Below, piece by piece: positions 1 through 6,444 of a stretch of 18,242 bases of DNA. Each line of letters opens with the position of its first letter. Positions within the stretch are counted from its first letter, which is position 1. The position numbers were made by a program, and so were the translations under genes. Below the pieces are notes generated by a model. It ran no database searches. It was not told the origin of the DNA and was given only the letters and a program-made list of their open reading frames with translations. This stretch comes from an uncultured Lachnospiraceae bacterium (lineage in GTDB: Bacteria > Bacillota > Clostridia > Lachnospirales > Lachnospiraceae), in contig CAJTVD010000075.1 in the NCBI GenBank assembly GCA_910579495.1, forward strand, positions 1-18,242, given 5' to 3'.

Positions 1-1300
1 CATCACCCGCCGTTTCCTGCTCTTTCTCATTTTTTTGTTCTTCCTGTCTTACCTGTAAACGATCTCCTGAAGCACCGCTTCCTCCGCCTGTGCCGTCAGG
101 CTGTTGACTGCCTGCACCCACGCCATCTGATCGCGTTCTTTCAGGCTCTCGTCCACTCCCTGCTGTTTCATCATCTCTGCCACTGTCCGGTCTACCTGCT
201 CCTGCGCCTGTCCGTCTATCTGCCGTAAGTGGGGGATCAGCCTCCCCGTCAGCAGCATGGAGGTGTACGTCCCGTGATGGTTCTCCATGAGGAAGGTCTG
301 CCGCAGCATCCCGTACTTCCCGATCGGCATCTCCTCCAGTTCTTCCTCCCCGTCCAGCATCAGCTCCGGTATCTGATAATCCCCGTTCTTTATGTATGTC
401 AGTGCTGCCATGATCTTCGCTCCTTTCTTTGCTTTCACGCTTTAAAGTGTTAAACTGCCCTGTGACTTTAGTATACTCTATGTCCGTGGATTTTGCAAGG
501 GGATTTTCTGCCGTTTTCTGGATATTTTTCTGCCGGCCTGCCATTACCTCCCGGTCATAATTCCTGATCACTTTTCCAATCTCCTGCAAAATCTCCATTG
601 ACAGGGTGCTCGCCGCGCTCCCTAAATGGTGGAGGACAGCCGGCGTGGAAAATTCCGTGATGCCTGCCAGTTCCTCATCCTCCATGTAATCGGAAGGGTC
701 AAGGTCGCAGCGGGTAAGGAGGGTGTACTGGACGCTTGCCGTCAGCGTATCCCGGAAGCATACCTCAAGGTTTAACTGGTCAAGCCCCTCCAAGAAACTT
801 CCTTCCGCATCGTAGGCAAGTTCGCGCAGGTATTCCGGGCAGGCTTCCTCCACGGCTTTCGCCGCAATCTCCATCAGCCCGCCCCCTAATTCCTTCCGGC
901 TTCCCTCCCCATAGCGGTTCTCTAAGGCGGCAAGGACAGGCGCATGGTGTTCCTCCCGCATCTCCCATAAGTATGGCATTCTTGCGCCGCGCACGGGCCT
1001 TGTGTCCGCCACGTCAAAAACATATTCCAGATGGGGCCTGCCGGTTTCCGCGCCGCGGATTAAGGCGATCCCTTTGGAGCCGGCTTTTACCCACCGGCGC
1101 ATTTTTTCATTCCACAGTTCCATCTCCGCACAGGCCGTGGCATCAGGCCGCTGCGCATAGATTAAGAGCTGCTCGTCAAACTTATACTTGTATAGCCGTG
1201 AAGCCGTGTCAAGGTACTGCTTCCAGCCGTCCACATCCCGCGTGATGTTACGGGCGGTCTGGTTTGCCAGTTCCGAGACAAGCTGTAATTTTCTTGCCAT
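1..1300 (-). CDS. Giant ICE helicase/ArdC-type protein, N-terminal 433 residues (cut by window edge)
   Basis: From ATG at 1300 this frame has no stop codon down to position 1, so the gene runs out of the window. The start has a strong AAGGAGG-type site 5 bases upstream. Residues about 35-100 carry the hallmark of this family (LYKYKFDEQLLIYAQRPDA, then an LWNEKM..WV..G.KGIAL pattern), which resembles the ArdC-like ssDNA-binding N-terminus of the very large Tn1549-type proteins that continue into DEAD/SNF2 helicase and DNA methylase domains. Those later domains would be outside the window. Residues 220-290 are charged and possibly helical. Residues about 297-418 are low-complexity, rich in R, D and G, because this stretch also encodes tnpV in another frame. 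Expected role: processing or protecting transferred DNA in the recipient (inferred from the family). A terminator hairpin sits just upstream, so expression may depend on read-through. Confidence 0.85.
   Translation of the reverse strand, partial: MARKLQLVSELANQTARNITRDVDGWKQYLDTASRLYKYKFDEQLLIYAQRPDATACAEMELWNEKMRRWVKAGSKGIALIRGAETGRPHLEYVFDVADTRPVRGARMPYLWEMREEHHAPVLAALENRYGEGSRKELGGGLMEIAAKAVEEACPEYLRELAYDAEGSFLEGLDQLNLEVCFRDTLTASVQYTLLTRCDLDPSDYMEDEELAGITEFSTPAVLHHLGSAASTLSMEILQEIGKVIRNYDREVMAGRQKNIQKTAENPLAKSTDIEYTKVTGQFNTLKRESKERSEDHGSTDIHKERGLSDTGADAGRGGRTGGDADREVRDAAADLPHGEPSRDVHLHAADGEADPPLTADRRTGAGAGRPDSGRDDETAGSGREPERTRSDGVGAGSQQPDGTGGGSGASGDRLQVRQEEQKNEKEQETAGD
49..411 (-). CDS. 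tnpV: TnpV-type transposon protein, nested inside the giant gene
   Basis: 120 residues starting MAALTYIKNGDYQIPEL. The pattern (an early IPEL/IPDL, a central PIGKYG, an H.GTYTSMLL.G.L segment, an EM..Q.GV...LK..DQM.WV.A.N core and a terminal EIVY) matches the TnpV family of small proteins found on clostridial transposons. Its function is not established. ATG at 411 is preferred over the upstream ATG at 438 because AAGGAG lies 8 bases before it and homologues begin close to this point. The whole gene lies within the giant helicase gene on the same strand, shifted by one base relative to its frame. Either frame could be argued to be the shadow, but both have recognisable family sequence: TnpV here, and the ArdC-like part upstream in the other frame. 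Confidence 0.8.
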   Translation of the reverse strand: MAALTYIKNGDYQIPELMLDGEEELEEMPIGKYGMLRQTFLMENHHGTYTSMLLTGRLIPHLRQIDGQAQEQVDRTVAEMMKQQGVDESLKERDQMAWVQAVNSLTAQAEEAVLQEIVYR

Positions 1301-1321
1301 GTGTTCCCTCCTTTTTTGCAG

Positions 1322-1365
1322 AAAAAAAGCCCATGACCGGCGCTCTGCCTTTGTCATGGGCTTTT
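1322..1365 (-). terminator. Strong hairpin terminator or attenuator before the giant gene
   Basis: GCCCATGAC (1329-1337) pairs perfectly with GTCATGGGC (1353-1361), and the stem extends through AAAA/TTTT on both sides to 13 pairs around a 15-base loop. On the minus strand the stem is followed by a run of seven T. It is T-rich on the plus strand too, so it may work both ways. It lies between the Spo0A-like gene (ends 1398) and the giant gene (starts 1300), leaving only about 20 bases before the ribosome binding site of the latter. Confidence 0.75.
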
Positions 1366-1397
1366 CTTATTTTATGCTGTTTTTATAGCTTGTAGTT

Positions 1398-1622
1398 TTA
1401 TACGCTTTCCCGGACTTTTCCCGCCGCATACCGTATAAATTCCTCCGGCGTGGGGATTTCCCCTTTCCGCGGCACCTGCCTCTGGTAAGCTGATATGACG
1501 CCGCCGTCCTTTGGCGGGTTTTGGTATGCCGCCGCAATCGCCGCCTGCATATCCCTTTTTACATCCTTTACGCTCACGCCGTTTTTCCTCGCGATCTCCC
1601 GGTAAATCTTCCTCATACTCAT
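1398..1622 (-). CDS. Small Spo0A C-terminal-domain-like DNA-binding protein
   Basis: 74 residues from ATG at 1622, chosen because AAAGGGGG lies 8 bases upstream; an in-frame ATG at 1649 lacks a comparable site. The segment IYREIARKNGVSVKDVKRDM followed by QAAIAAAY aligns by eye with the helix-turn-helix of the Spo0A effector domain (YPDIAKKF.TT...VERAI..AIE.AW). The later IPTPEEFIRYAAGKVR aligns with its C-terminal NSEFIAMVADKLR. There is no receiver domain and the protein is shorter than the Spo0A effector domain, so it would be a stand-alone DNA-binding module. It is transcribed from the perfect promoter at 1675-1703 and is the only gene before the terminator at 1322-1365. Its target is unknown; control of the element is an inference from position. 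Confidence 0.7.
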   Translation of the reverse strand: MSMRKIYREIARKNGVSVKDVKRDMQAAIAAAYQNPPKDGGVISAYQRQVPRKGEIPTPEEFIRYAAGKVRESV

Positions 1623-1674
1623 CGTAGTATCCCCCTTTATCCTGTGCATATACTGAAAATCTATATGTAGCCTG

Positions 1675-1703
1675 ATTATAGGGAATTATATTCTATATGT
1701 CAA
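1675..1703 (-). promoter_or_regulatory. Perfect consensus sigma-A promoter
   Basis: On the minus strand TTGACA (1698-1703) and TATAAT (1675-1680) are separated by exactly 17 bases (1681-1697). All twelve hexamer positions match consensus. It drives the Spo0A-like gene starting at 1622. Such an unrestrained promoter normally needs a repressor; the divergent XRE gene is the obvious candidate. Confidence 0.85.
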
Positions 1704-1726
1704 GTTCTTTAGAGAATACAATTCCC
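1681..1726. promoter_or_regulatory. Inverted-repeat operator overlapping the promoter
   Basis: GGGAATTATATTC (1681-1693) and GAATACAATTCCC (1714-1726) are inverted copies matching at 12 of 13 positions. The first arm fills most of the spacer between the -35 and -10 boxes and the second lies just upstream of the -35. A third partial copy, GAATACAAT, is at 1746-1754, closer to the XRE start, where TACAAT (1749-1754) could be the -10 of the XRE promoter. CCTATC (1735-1740) and GATAGG (1755-1760) form another small inverted pair around it. Binding by the XRE protein at 1780-2085 is inferred from proximity. Confidence 0.6.
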
Positions 1727-1779
1727 AATAAATACCTATCCTATGGAATACAATGATAGGAAAAGGAAGGTGATGCACA

Positions 1780-2085
1780 ATGGAAGAATTTTTTCGGCAA
1801 AGGCTGTCGCAGCTCCGCGCCCAGAAAGGCGTGTCCGCAAGGGATATGAGCCTGTCTTTGGGGCAGAGTGAAAGCTATATCAACAAGATTGAAAACGGGA
1901 AATCCCTCCCGTCCATGCAGGTTTTCTTTTATATCTGCGACTATTTCGGCATCTCGCCGCAGGAGTTCTTTGACGCGGAAAACCGCAACCCCACAGCGGC
2001 CGGGGCGCTTGCCGACGATATCAAAACGCTGACAGACAGCCAGATTGCCAGCATTGCAGACATTGTAAAGGGGCTGAAGCGGTAA
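1780..2085 (+). CDS. XRE-family helix-turn-helix transcriptional regulator
   Basis: 101 residues. Residues 6-62 form a typical lambda-repressor-like HTH: RLSQLRAQKGVSARDMSLSL, then GQSESYINKIENGKSLPSMQ and FFYICDYFGISPQEFF. The recognition-helix region is QSESYINKIENGK. The C-terminal tail (about 35 residues) is helical and may dimerise. The start is supported by AAGGAAGG about 9 bases upstream. It is the only confident plus-strand gene in the window and is divergent from the Spo0A-like gene across a region with a consensus promoter and inverted repeats. That layout suggests it represses the divergent promoter and possibly its own. No peptidase domain is attached, so relief of repression would need another factor. 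Confidence 0.9.
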   Translation: MEEFFRQRLSQLRAQKGVSARDMSLSLGQSESYINKIENGKSLPSMQVFFYICDYFGISPQEFFDAENRNPTAAGALADDIKTLTDSQIASIADIVKGLKR

Positions 2086-2114
2086 CTGAAAAACCGTCAG
2101 CCCCATCTTTTTTT
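2070..2114 (+). terminator. Rho-independent terminator overlapping the XRE gene end
   Basis: GGGGCTGA (2070-2077) pairs with TCAGCCCC (2097-2104), and CGGT (2080-2083) with ACCG (2093-2096), followed by ATC and seven T (2108-2114). The left arm lies inside the last codons of the XRE gene. The right arm and T run are inside the 3' end of the convergent gene on the minus strand, whose stop codon is part of the stem. On the minus strand the hairpin is followed by only three T, so termination that way would be weaker. Confidence 0.8.
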
Positions 2115-2369
2115 GTTCATCCGCTCCAGAACCTCCTTCTGCGCCGCAGACAGGACGCGGGGCGGTGCGATTTTCAGCCATTTCTTCGGGAGTGCAAAGG
2201 TAATCCCGCCATAGCCGTTATCCTCCGTCCGGCGCACCTGCTCCGGATGGGATTTGCACAGTTCCCCAAGCTGTTTCTTTAAGGCATCATTATAGGTGAA
2301 CACGCTTGCCTCCCGGTCTGCCTCGTTAAATAAATAGATCGTCTCTTTCTCATAATTGGATAATTTCAT
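2097..2369 (-). CDS. Small conserved ICE protein, function unknown
   Basis: 90 residues, starting MKLSNYEKETIYLFNEADRE, then FTYNDALKKQL, a GITFALPKKW segment and PPRVLSAAQKEVL near the end. I recognise this shape (an opening SNYEKET..NEAE, then PKKW.KI.PPRVLS) as a recurring small protein of Tn1549-like elements, but I know of no established function. No signal peptide or membrane segment is seen; it should be cytoplasmic. Its ATG overlaps the stop of the upstream gene by 4 bases, so it is probably translationally coupled. It is the last gene of the long minus-strand operon before the control region. Its final codons overlap the terminator of the convergent XRE gene. Confidence 0.75.
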   Translation of the reverse strand: MKLSNYEKETIYLFNEADREASVFTYNDALKKQLGELCKSHPEQVRRTEDNGYGGITFALPKKWLKIAPPRVLSAAQKEVLERMNKKRWG

Positions 2370-2833
2370 AACGCCGTTTCCCCTTTCTCCCGTCCCCCTG
2401 CCGGAGCCACGGGGCGGGCAATTTCCTCCTGGTTCTTTCTCAGGCTTTCTAAGAGCGACGGGCGGTATTCCCTTAAATACTCCCGTTCCCCATCAGCCCG
2501 GTCATGGAAATTCTTTTCCGCCGCTTCTGGATCGCAGAAATATTTCCCCCAATAGAAATTTTCCTCTCCCCTGCGCTCATCCTCCTGCATGTTGCGTTCC
2601 CATGTGACATAGGGCTGCGGCGCGTTGGGGTTCTGTGCCAGGACAAATTCTTTATGCCCCACAACCTCACTCTCCAGAATCACATAATTCTGGTTTACGC
2701 GGGGCTTTTCATTGTTGGGGATTCCGTCAAGCATGTTCATGTTCTGCTCCGCTGACAGTTCTGCCGCCAGCAGGTGATCCCCGTTCCGGGGCTGCCCTCC
2801 GGCCTCTCTTTTTAATTCCCGTTCTGTTTTCAT
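2366..2833 (-). CDS. Conserved ICE accessory protein with a DUF4316-like segment
   Basis: 155 residues. Residues 22-42 (LLAAELSAEQNMNMLDGIPN) resemble the AE-S-x(4)-MIDGIINN signature that I associate with DUF4316 proteins of Tn1549-like elements. This is followed by a YVILESEVVGHKEFVLAQNP region and a FYWGKYFCDPEAAEKNF region. The protein is hydrophilic with no signal peptide or membrane segment, so cytoplasmic. It starts 3 bases after the topoisomerase III stop and overlaps the next gene by 4 bases. The ribosome binding site is unclear (AGGAG directly abuts the ATG), suggesting translation coupled to the topoisomerase gene. The function is unknown and the DUF assignment is tentative. Confidence 0.75.
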   Translation of the reverse strand: MKTERELKREAGGQPRNGDHLLAAELSAEQNMNMLDGIPNNEKPRVNQNYVILESEVVGHKEFVLAQNPNAPQPYVTWERNMQEDERRGEENFYWGKYFCDPEAAEKNFHDRADGEREYLREYRPSLLESLRKNQEEIARPVAPAGGREKGETAL

Positions 2834-2836
2834 CTC

Positions 2837-4954
2837 CTATTCCGCCTTTCCTTTTTTCTTATCAAATTCCAGCCTGAAATTCACATACTTTCCGCCTGTG
2901 TCCTCCATGACAATCGTTGCGTCATACATGATCCCTTTCTTTTCGGAATACAACCCGGTCATTTTCACCTTCCCGTCTTTTAACAGGGCGGCGGCAACCT
3001 TCTTTGTCAGTTCCTTGCGCTTGCTCTTAAAATAGGGGTTCTCTTTCCACAGAGCAAAGCCGCAGGGCACAGCGTCTTTATAAGCGGAACAGAAAAAACT
3101 CTTTTTCCCCTCATAGACCGGTTTCCCGCACCGTGGGCACTTTCCGACCGCCTCCCTGCCGGAAGCGGATAAAGCATTCCCCGTGATCGGTGCATCGCCA
3201 TAGGATTCCACCAGGCTGCGCACCATACCGGTAATCCCTTCCATGAAATCCTCCGGGGAGCATTCCCCGCGCTCCACCTCCTTTAAGGCAGCTTCCCACT
3301 CGGCGGTCAGACTGGCAGATTTTACACTGTCCGGCAATACCTTGATTAGTTCCATGCCCCGCTCAGTGGGGACAAGGAGTTTCTTTTTCCGCTCCACAAA
3401 CCCGCCCTTTACCAGCTTTTCAATCACGCCGGCACGGGTAGCCGGGGTGCCAAGACCCCTGCGCTCCGCGTCCTCGATCTGTGCAAATTCCTCCGCCCCG
3501 GCGTTCTCCATTGCGCTAAGGAGGGAATCCTCCGTATAGCGCGGCGGCGGGCTTGTGGTTCCCTCATGCAGCACGGCTTCCTTTACTGCCACAGCCTGCC
3601 CCTCGCTAAATTCCGGCAAAAAGGGCTGTGCCTTTTCTTCCTCCGGCCTGTTCTTTAACGCCGCCTGGAATGCTTTTTCAAGCCCTTTCCAGCCTGCGGC
3701 AGTCTCCGTATGTCCCTTTGCCATAAATTCCACTCCGGCACAGGTACATACCACCGCCGTATCTGCATAAATATGTTTCTCCGGGCAGACAGCGCATAAA
3801 AGCCGCGCCGCGATCAGAGAGAGGATGTTGCGCTCCCCGGTGGGGAGTTCCTCTAAATTTGCCTTTGCCGCCTCTTTTGTAGGGATGATCGCGTGGTGGT
3901 CGCTGACTTTGGCATTGCAGACCACCTGCGCCGCTTCCACTCTGCCGTCAAAACCGGATGCAAAGGGGAAGGCTGCCGCCACCAACCGGCAGAGCGCAGG
4001 GAGGCGTTCCGCCATATCCTCCGTCAGATAGCGGGAATCCGTGCGCGGGTAGGTTGCCAGCTTTTTCTCATACAAAAGCTGGATATAGTCCAATGTCTGC
4101 TGTGCGGTATAGCCGTATATCCGGTTAGCCTCCCTCTGCAAAGTGGTCAGGTCATACAGTTTTGGCGGTTTCTCTGTTTTTTCCTGCCTTTCTGCCAGCT
4201 TCACCGTGGCATCTTTCCCTACGCACAGCTTCCGCAGCTTCTCCGCGTCCGTCCTGCTTTTAAACCGTCCGCTGGATATACAAAACCCACCGCAGTCCAA
4301 ATCTACGGTATAAAATTTTTCTTTCTGAAATCCGGTAATTGCCTGTTCCCGGTCTGTAAGGAGCGCCAGTGTCGGCGTCATGACGCGCCCCACGTTCAGG
4401 GTCTTTCCCTGATACAGCGTTGTAAACAGGCGCGTCGCGTTGATCCCAACCAGCCAGTCCGCTTTGGCGCGGCACAGGGCAGCATCATAAAGGGCATCAT
4501 ACGTTTCTCCGGGAGCAAGGTTTTCAAACCCCTTCCGGATAGCGGAATCCTCCATTGAGGAAATCCAGAGCCGCTTAAACGGCTTCCTGCACCCTGCCTC
4601 CCGGTAGACCAGACGGAAGATCAGTTCTCCCTCCCGGCCTGCGTCCGTGGCTTCTACAAGTTCCGTCACATCCGCACGTCCCATCAGCGACTTGATAATC
4701 CCAAACTGTTTCTTTGTTCCGGGGGATACGGTAAATTTCCACGGGTCAGGCAGGATCGGCAGATCCTCCCTGGCCCATCTGGAGTAGCGCGCTTCATAAT
4801 TGTCGGCATTGGCAAGTCCTACCAGGTGTCCCACACACCATGAAATGATATATCCGTTCCCCTCTATGTACCCGTCTTTCTTCCCTTTCACGCCGAGTGC
4901 GGCGGCGATTGCCTGTGAAACGCTGGGCTTCTCCGCAAGGACTAAGACTGCCAT
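2837..4954 (-). CDS. topB: DNA topoisomerase III (type IA)
   Basis: 705 residues. An N-terminal Toprim domain starts VLVLAEKPSVSQAIA (Glu8, Lys9) and includes ATDAGREGELIF at 102-113 (Asp104, Glu108, Glu110). The usual second acidic residue of the DxD motif is Gly106, which I believe is common in Gram-positive TopB. The active-site tyrosine is Tyr302 in ATYPRTDSRYL, compare TYPRSDCRYL in E. coli TopB. A C-terminal zinc finger is present (CPRCGKPVYEG, then C.AY.....CGF). It cleaves and rejoins single DNA strands; in conjugative elements of this type it is thought to help resolve or unwind transferred DNA. The start is fixed by AAAGGAGG 9 bases upstream and overlaps the end of the pilin-like gene by 13 bases. 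Confidence 0.95.
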   Translation of the reverse strand: MAVLVLAEKPSVSQAIAAALGVKGKKDGYIEGNGYIISWCVGHLVGLANADNYEARYSRWAREDLPILPDPWKFTVSPGTKKQFGIIKSLMGRADVTELVEATDAGREGELIFRLVYREAGCRKPFKRLWISSMEDSAIRKGFENLAPGETYDALYDAALCRAKADWLVGINATRLFTTLYQGKTLNVGRVMTPTLALLTDREQAITGFQKEKFYTVDLDCGGFCISSGRFKSRTDAEKLRKLCVGKDATVKLAERQEKTEKPPKLYDLTTLQREANRIYGYTAQQTLDYIQLLYEKKLATYPRTDSRYLTEDMAERLPALCRLVAAAFPFASGFDGRVEAAQVVCNAKVSDHHAIIPTKEAAKANLEELPTGERNILSLIAARLLCAVCPEKHIYADTAVVCTCAGVEFMAKGHTETAAGWKGLEKAFQAALKNRPEEEKAQPFLPEFSEGQAVAVKEAVLHEGTTSPPPRYTEDSLLSAMENAGAEEFAQIEDAERRGLGTPATRAGVIEKLVKGGFVERKKKLLVPTERGMELIKVLPDSVKSASLTAEWEAALKEVERGECSPEDFMEGITGMVRSLVESYGDAPITGNALSASGREAVGKCPRCGKPVYEGKKSFFCSAYKDAVPCGFALWKENPYFKSKRKELTKKVAAALLKDGKVKMTGLYSEKKGIMYDATIVMEDTGGKYVNFRLEFDKKKGKAE

Positions 4955-5664
4955 GAGCGCGCACCTCCTTTCTTCCGGTTCCCACCATCCATACGATGCA
5001 GCTTAACGGCGCAAAGGAGGGCGGCTGCAAAACAGAGGATGGAAAGGGCATATGCCCGGACAGGGGGTGTCTGGCCCGTTTTGGGGATAATATCCTGCGG
5101 GTTTACATTTGTCAGGTCGATCTCGCTTGTCACCTCCGCTAATGTAATCTCTCCTTTTGATATGGCAAACACGATCCGGGCAGGTTCCACGCCATACCCG
5201 GACGGGGCTTTTCGCTGTTTCAGGTAATAATCACCCGCAGGCAGGGAGAGGGAGGCTGTCCCTTCCTGTAACGTAACTTCCCCTGCCTTTGCGCCATCCT
5301 TTTCATAGACTGCGAACACCGCGCCGGAAAGCCTCTCCCCGGTGCCCGCCGCAGCGTTCTGAATCCGCAGGGTGCCGGAACTTTTCATGGCGGCCTGCGT
5401 CTTTGCTTCCGCCTGCCCCGTCTCTGCTTCCTGCTTTGTTCCCTTCTTTTCCCCTGCTTCCGGGGACGTTCCCGTTTCCTGCTTTGCTTCCGATACTCTT
5501 TCATAATTAGCGCTTCCCACATCTTCCCCGGCATCCGCGGGCTTGCCCTCCATGCTTTCCGTCCATGTGGCAGGTTCCGGCTCCGGCGCTGCAAACGCCG
5601 TCATAGGGACAGACAAAAATATACACAAACATACCGCTGTCAATAATGTTTTGATCTGTTTCAT
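4942..5664 (-). CDS. Sortase-anchored surface protein with one SpaA/CnaB-like domain
   Basis: 240 residues. There is a signal peptide (1-25, cleavage near AFA-A), then a Glu/Lys/Pro-rich stalk (26-95). One CnaB/SpaA-type beta domain follows (97-165: RLSGAVFAVYEKDG ... LPAGDYYLKQRKAPSGYG). The cell-wall sorting signal has an IPKTGQ motif at 193-198, a hydrophobic segment (204-220) and a basic tail. It should be covalently attached to peptidoglycan or linked by the sortase encoded just upstream. The residues that normally form the internal isopeptide bond are replaced (Lys position is Asn103, Glu position is Gln150). The start has GGAGG 8 bases upstream. It could act in mating-pair contact or adhesion, which is inference from its type. 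Confidence 0.9.
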   Translation of the reverse strand: MKQIKTLLTAVCLCIFLSVPMTAFAAPEPEPATWTESMEGKPADAGEDVGSANYERVSEAKQETGTSPEAGEKKGTKQEAETGQAEAKTQAAMKSSGTLRIQNAAAGTGERLSGAVFAVYEKDGAKAGEVTLQEGTASLSLPAGDYYLKQRKAPSGYGVEPARIVFAISKGEITLAEVTSEIDLTNVNPQDIIPKTGQTPPVRAYALSILCFAAALLCAVKLHRMDGGNRKKGGARSWQS

Positions 5665-5679
5665 TCTGGTTTCCTCCTC

Positions 5680-6444
5680 TCATTCTTCCACACGCAGCGC
5701 ACGGACAAGGAGCCGGTGCGTTGCCACTTTCACAGGGGTGCAGGTATAAAGGGTAAGCTGTGAAGCCCCCTCTGTCGGTGCATCAAACACAGCGGGATCG
5801 TCCGGCAATACCGTCAGGATTTCACTTACAGCGAAACACATTTCCGTGCCGTCCGCCGCCGTATAAAATATCTCATCCCCTGCTTCCAGTTCCCCCAGGC
5901 GGTTAAAATGCTTCCCATAGGTATAGCTGCGGTGTCCTGCAATGACCGCATTTCCCCCGCTCCCGATCAATGCGGTCTGCATGACCCATCCCTCGGAAAT
6001 TTTAAGCTGTTCTTCTGATACGCCCGCCGTCACCGGCAGCCTCGCATCAATTTTGGGGATAGAAAGAATCCCGATCTCCGCGCCTGCCTGCGGCATATCC
6101 CCCTCCGGCCTTTTTGCTGTCACCGGCTCTGCCGCCGCTTCATCCTCTCTTTCTGTTTCCTGTTTTTCCCCTGTCTCCGATATTTTTTCCCTCTCCGGCT
6201 CCGCTGCTGTTTCAGGCGCTTTATCCACTGAAACCGCTGTTACGGAAGCTGCCTTTACCGTTTCCAACGGTTCCTCAAAAGCCTGTATTTCCGGCACAGA
6301 CAGTTCCAGCCGGGAAAGCATTGCCTCCTGTTTCTCCTCACACCTGTGCCGTTCCCATGCCGGGAACAGGGCGAAAACTGTCCCCGCAAGGGTGGCGGCA
6401 GCTAACACGGCAAGCAGGGCTGCTTTTTTATGTGTCTTTCCCAA
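5680..6444 (-). CDS. Sortase, class C/D type
   Basis: Transpeptidase that joins LPxTG-like signals to an amino acceptor outside the membrane. Numbered from the TTG at 6444: an N-terminal membrane anchor at about 8-28, a long Glu-rich low-complexity linker (about 45-120), then the catalytic domain with His171 (VIAGHRSY), Cys235 (TLYTCTP) and Arg244 (THRLLVRA). The TLxTCTP...THRLLVR block is like class C sortases, but there is no C-terminal membrane segment and no obvious lid motif; class D is possible. TTG at 6444 has AAAGGGAG with 9-base spacing; the in-frame ATGs at 6465 and 6453 lack a properly spaced site, though 6465 cannot be excluded. It lies 15 bases before its likely substrate gene, which carries IPKTG. 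Confidence 0.88.
   Translation of the reverse strand: MGKTHKKAALLAVLAAATLAGTVFALFPAWERHRCEEKQEAMLSRLELSVPEIQAFEEPLETVKAASVTAVSVDKAPETAAEPEREKISETGEKQETEREDEAAAEPVTAKRPEGDMPQAGAEIGILSIPKIDARLPVTAGVSEEQLKISEGWVMQTALIGSGGNAVIAGHRSYTYGKHFNRLGELEAGDEIFYTAADGTEMCFAVSEILTVLPDDPAVFDAPTEGASQLTLYTCTPVKVATHRLLVRALRVEE

Noticed and set aside
736..1245. Plus-strand frame of 169 codons
   Set aside because: It is antisense to the well-recognised ArdC-like part of the giant gene and has a Pro/Arg/Ser-rich composition typical of shadow frames.
1741..2181. Minus-strand frame of 146 codons opposite the XRE gene
   Set aside because: It runs through the control region and opposite a clear HTH gene; no family pattern is seen.
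3893..4558. Plus-strand frame of 221 codons
   Set aside because: It is antisense to topoisomerase III and has no recognisable features.
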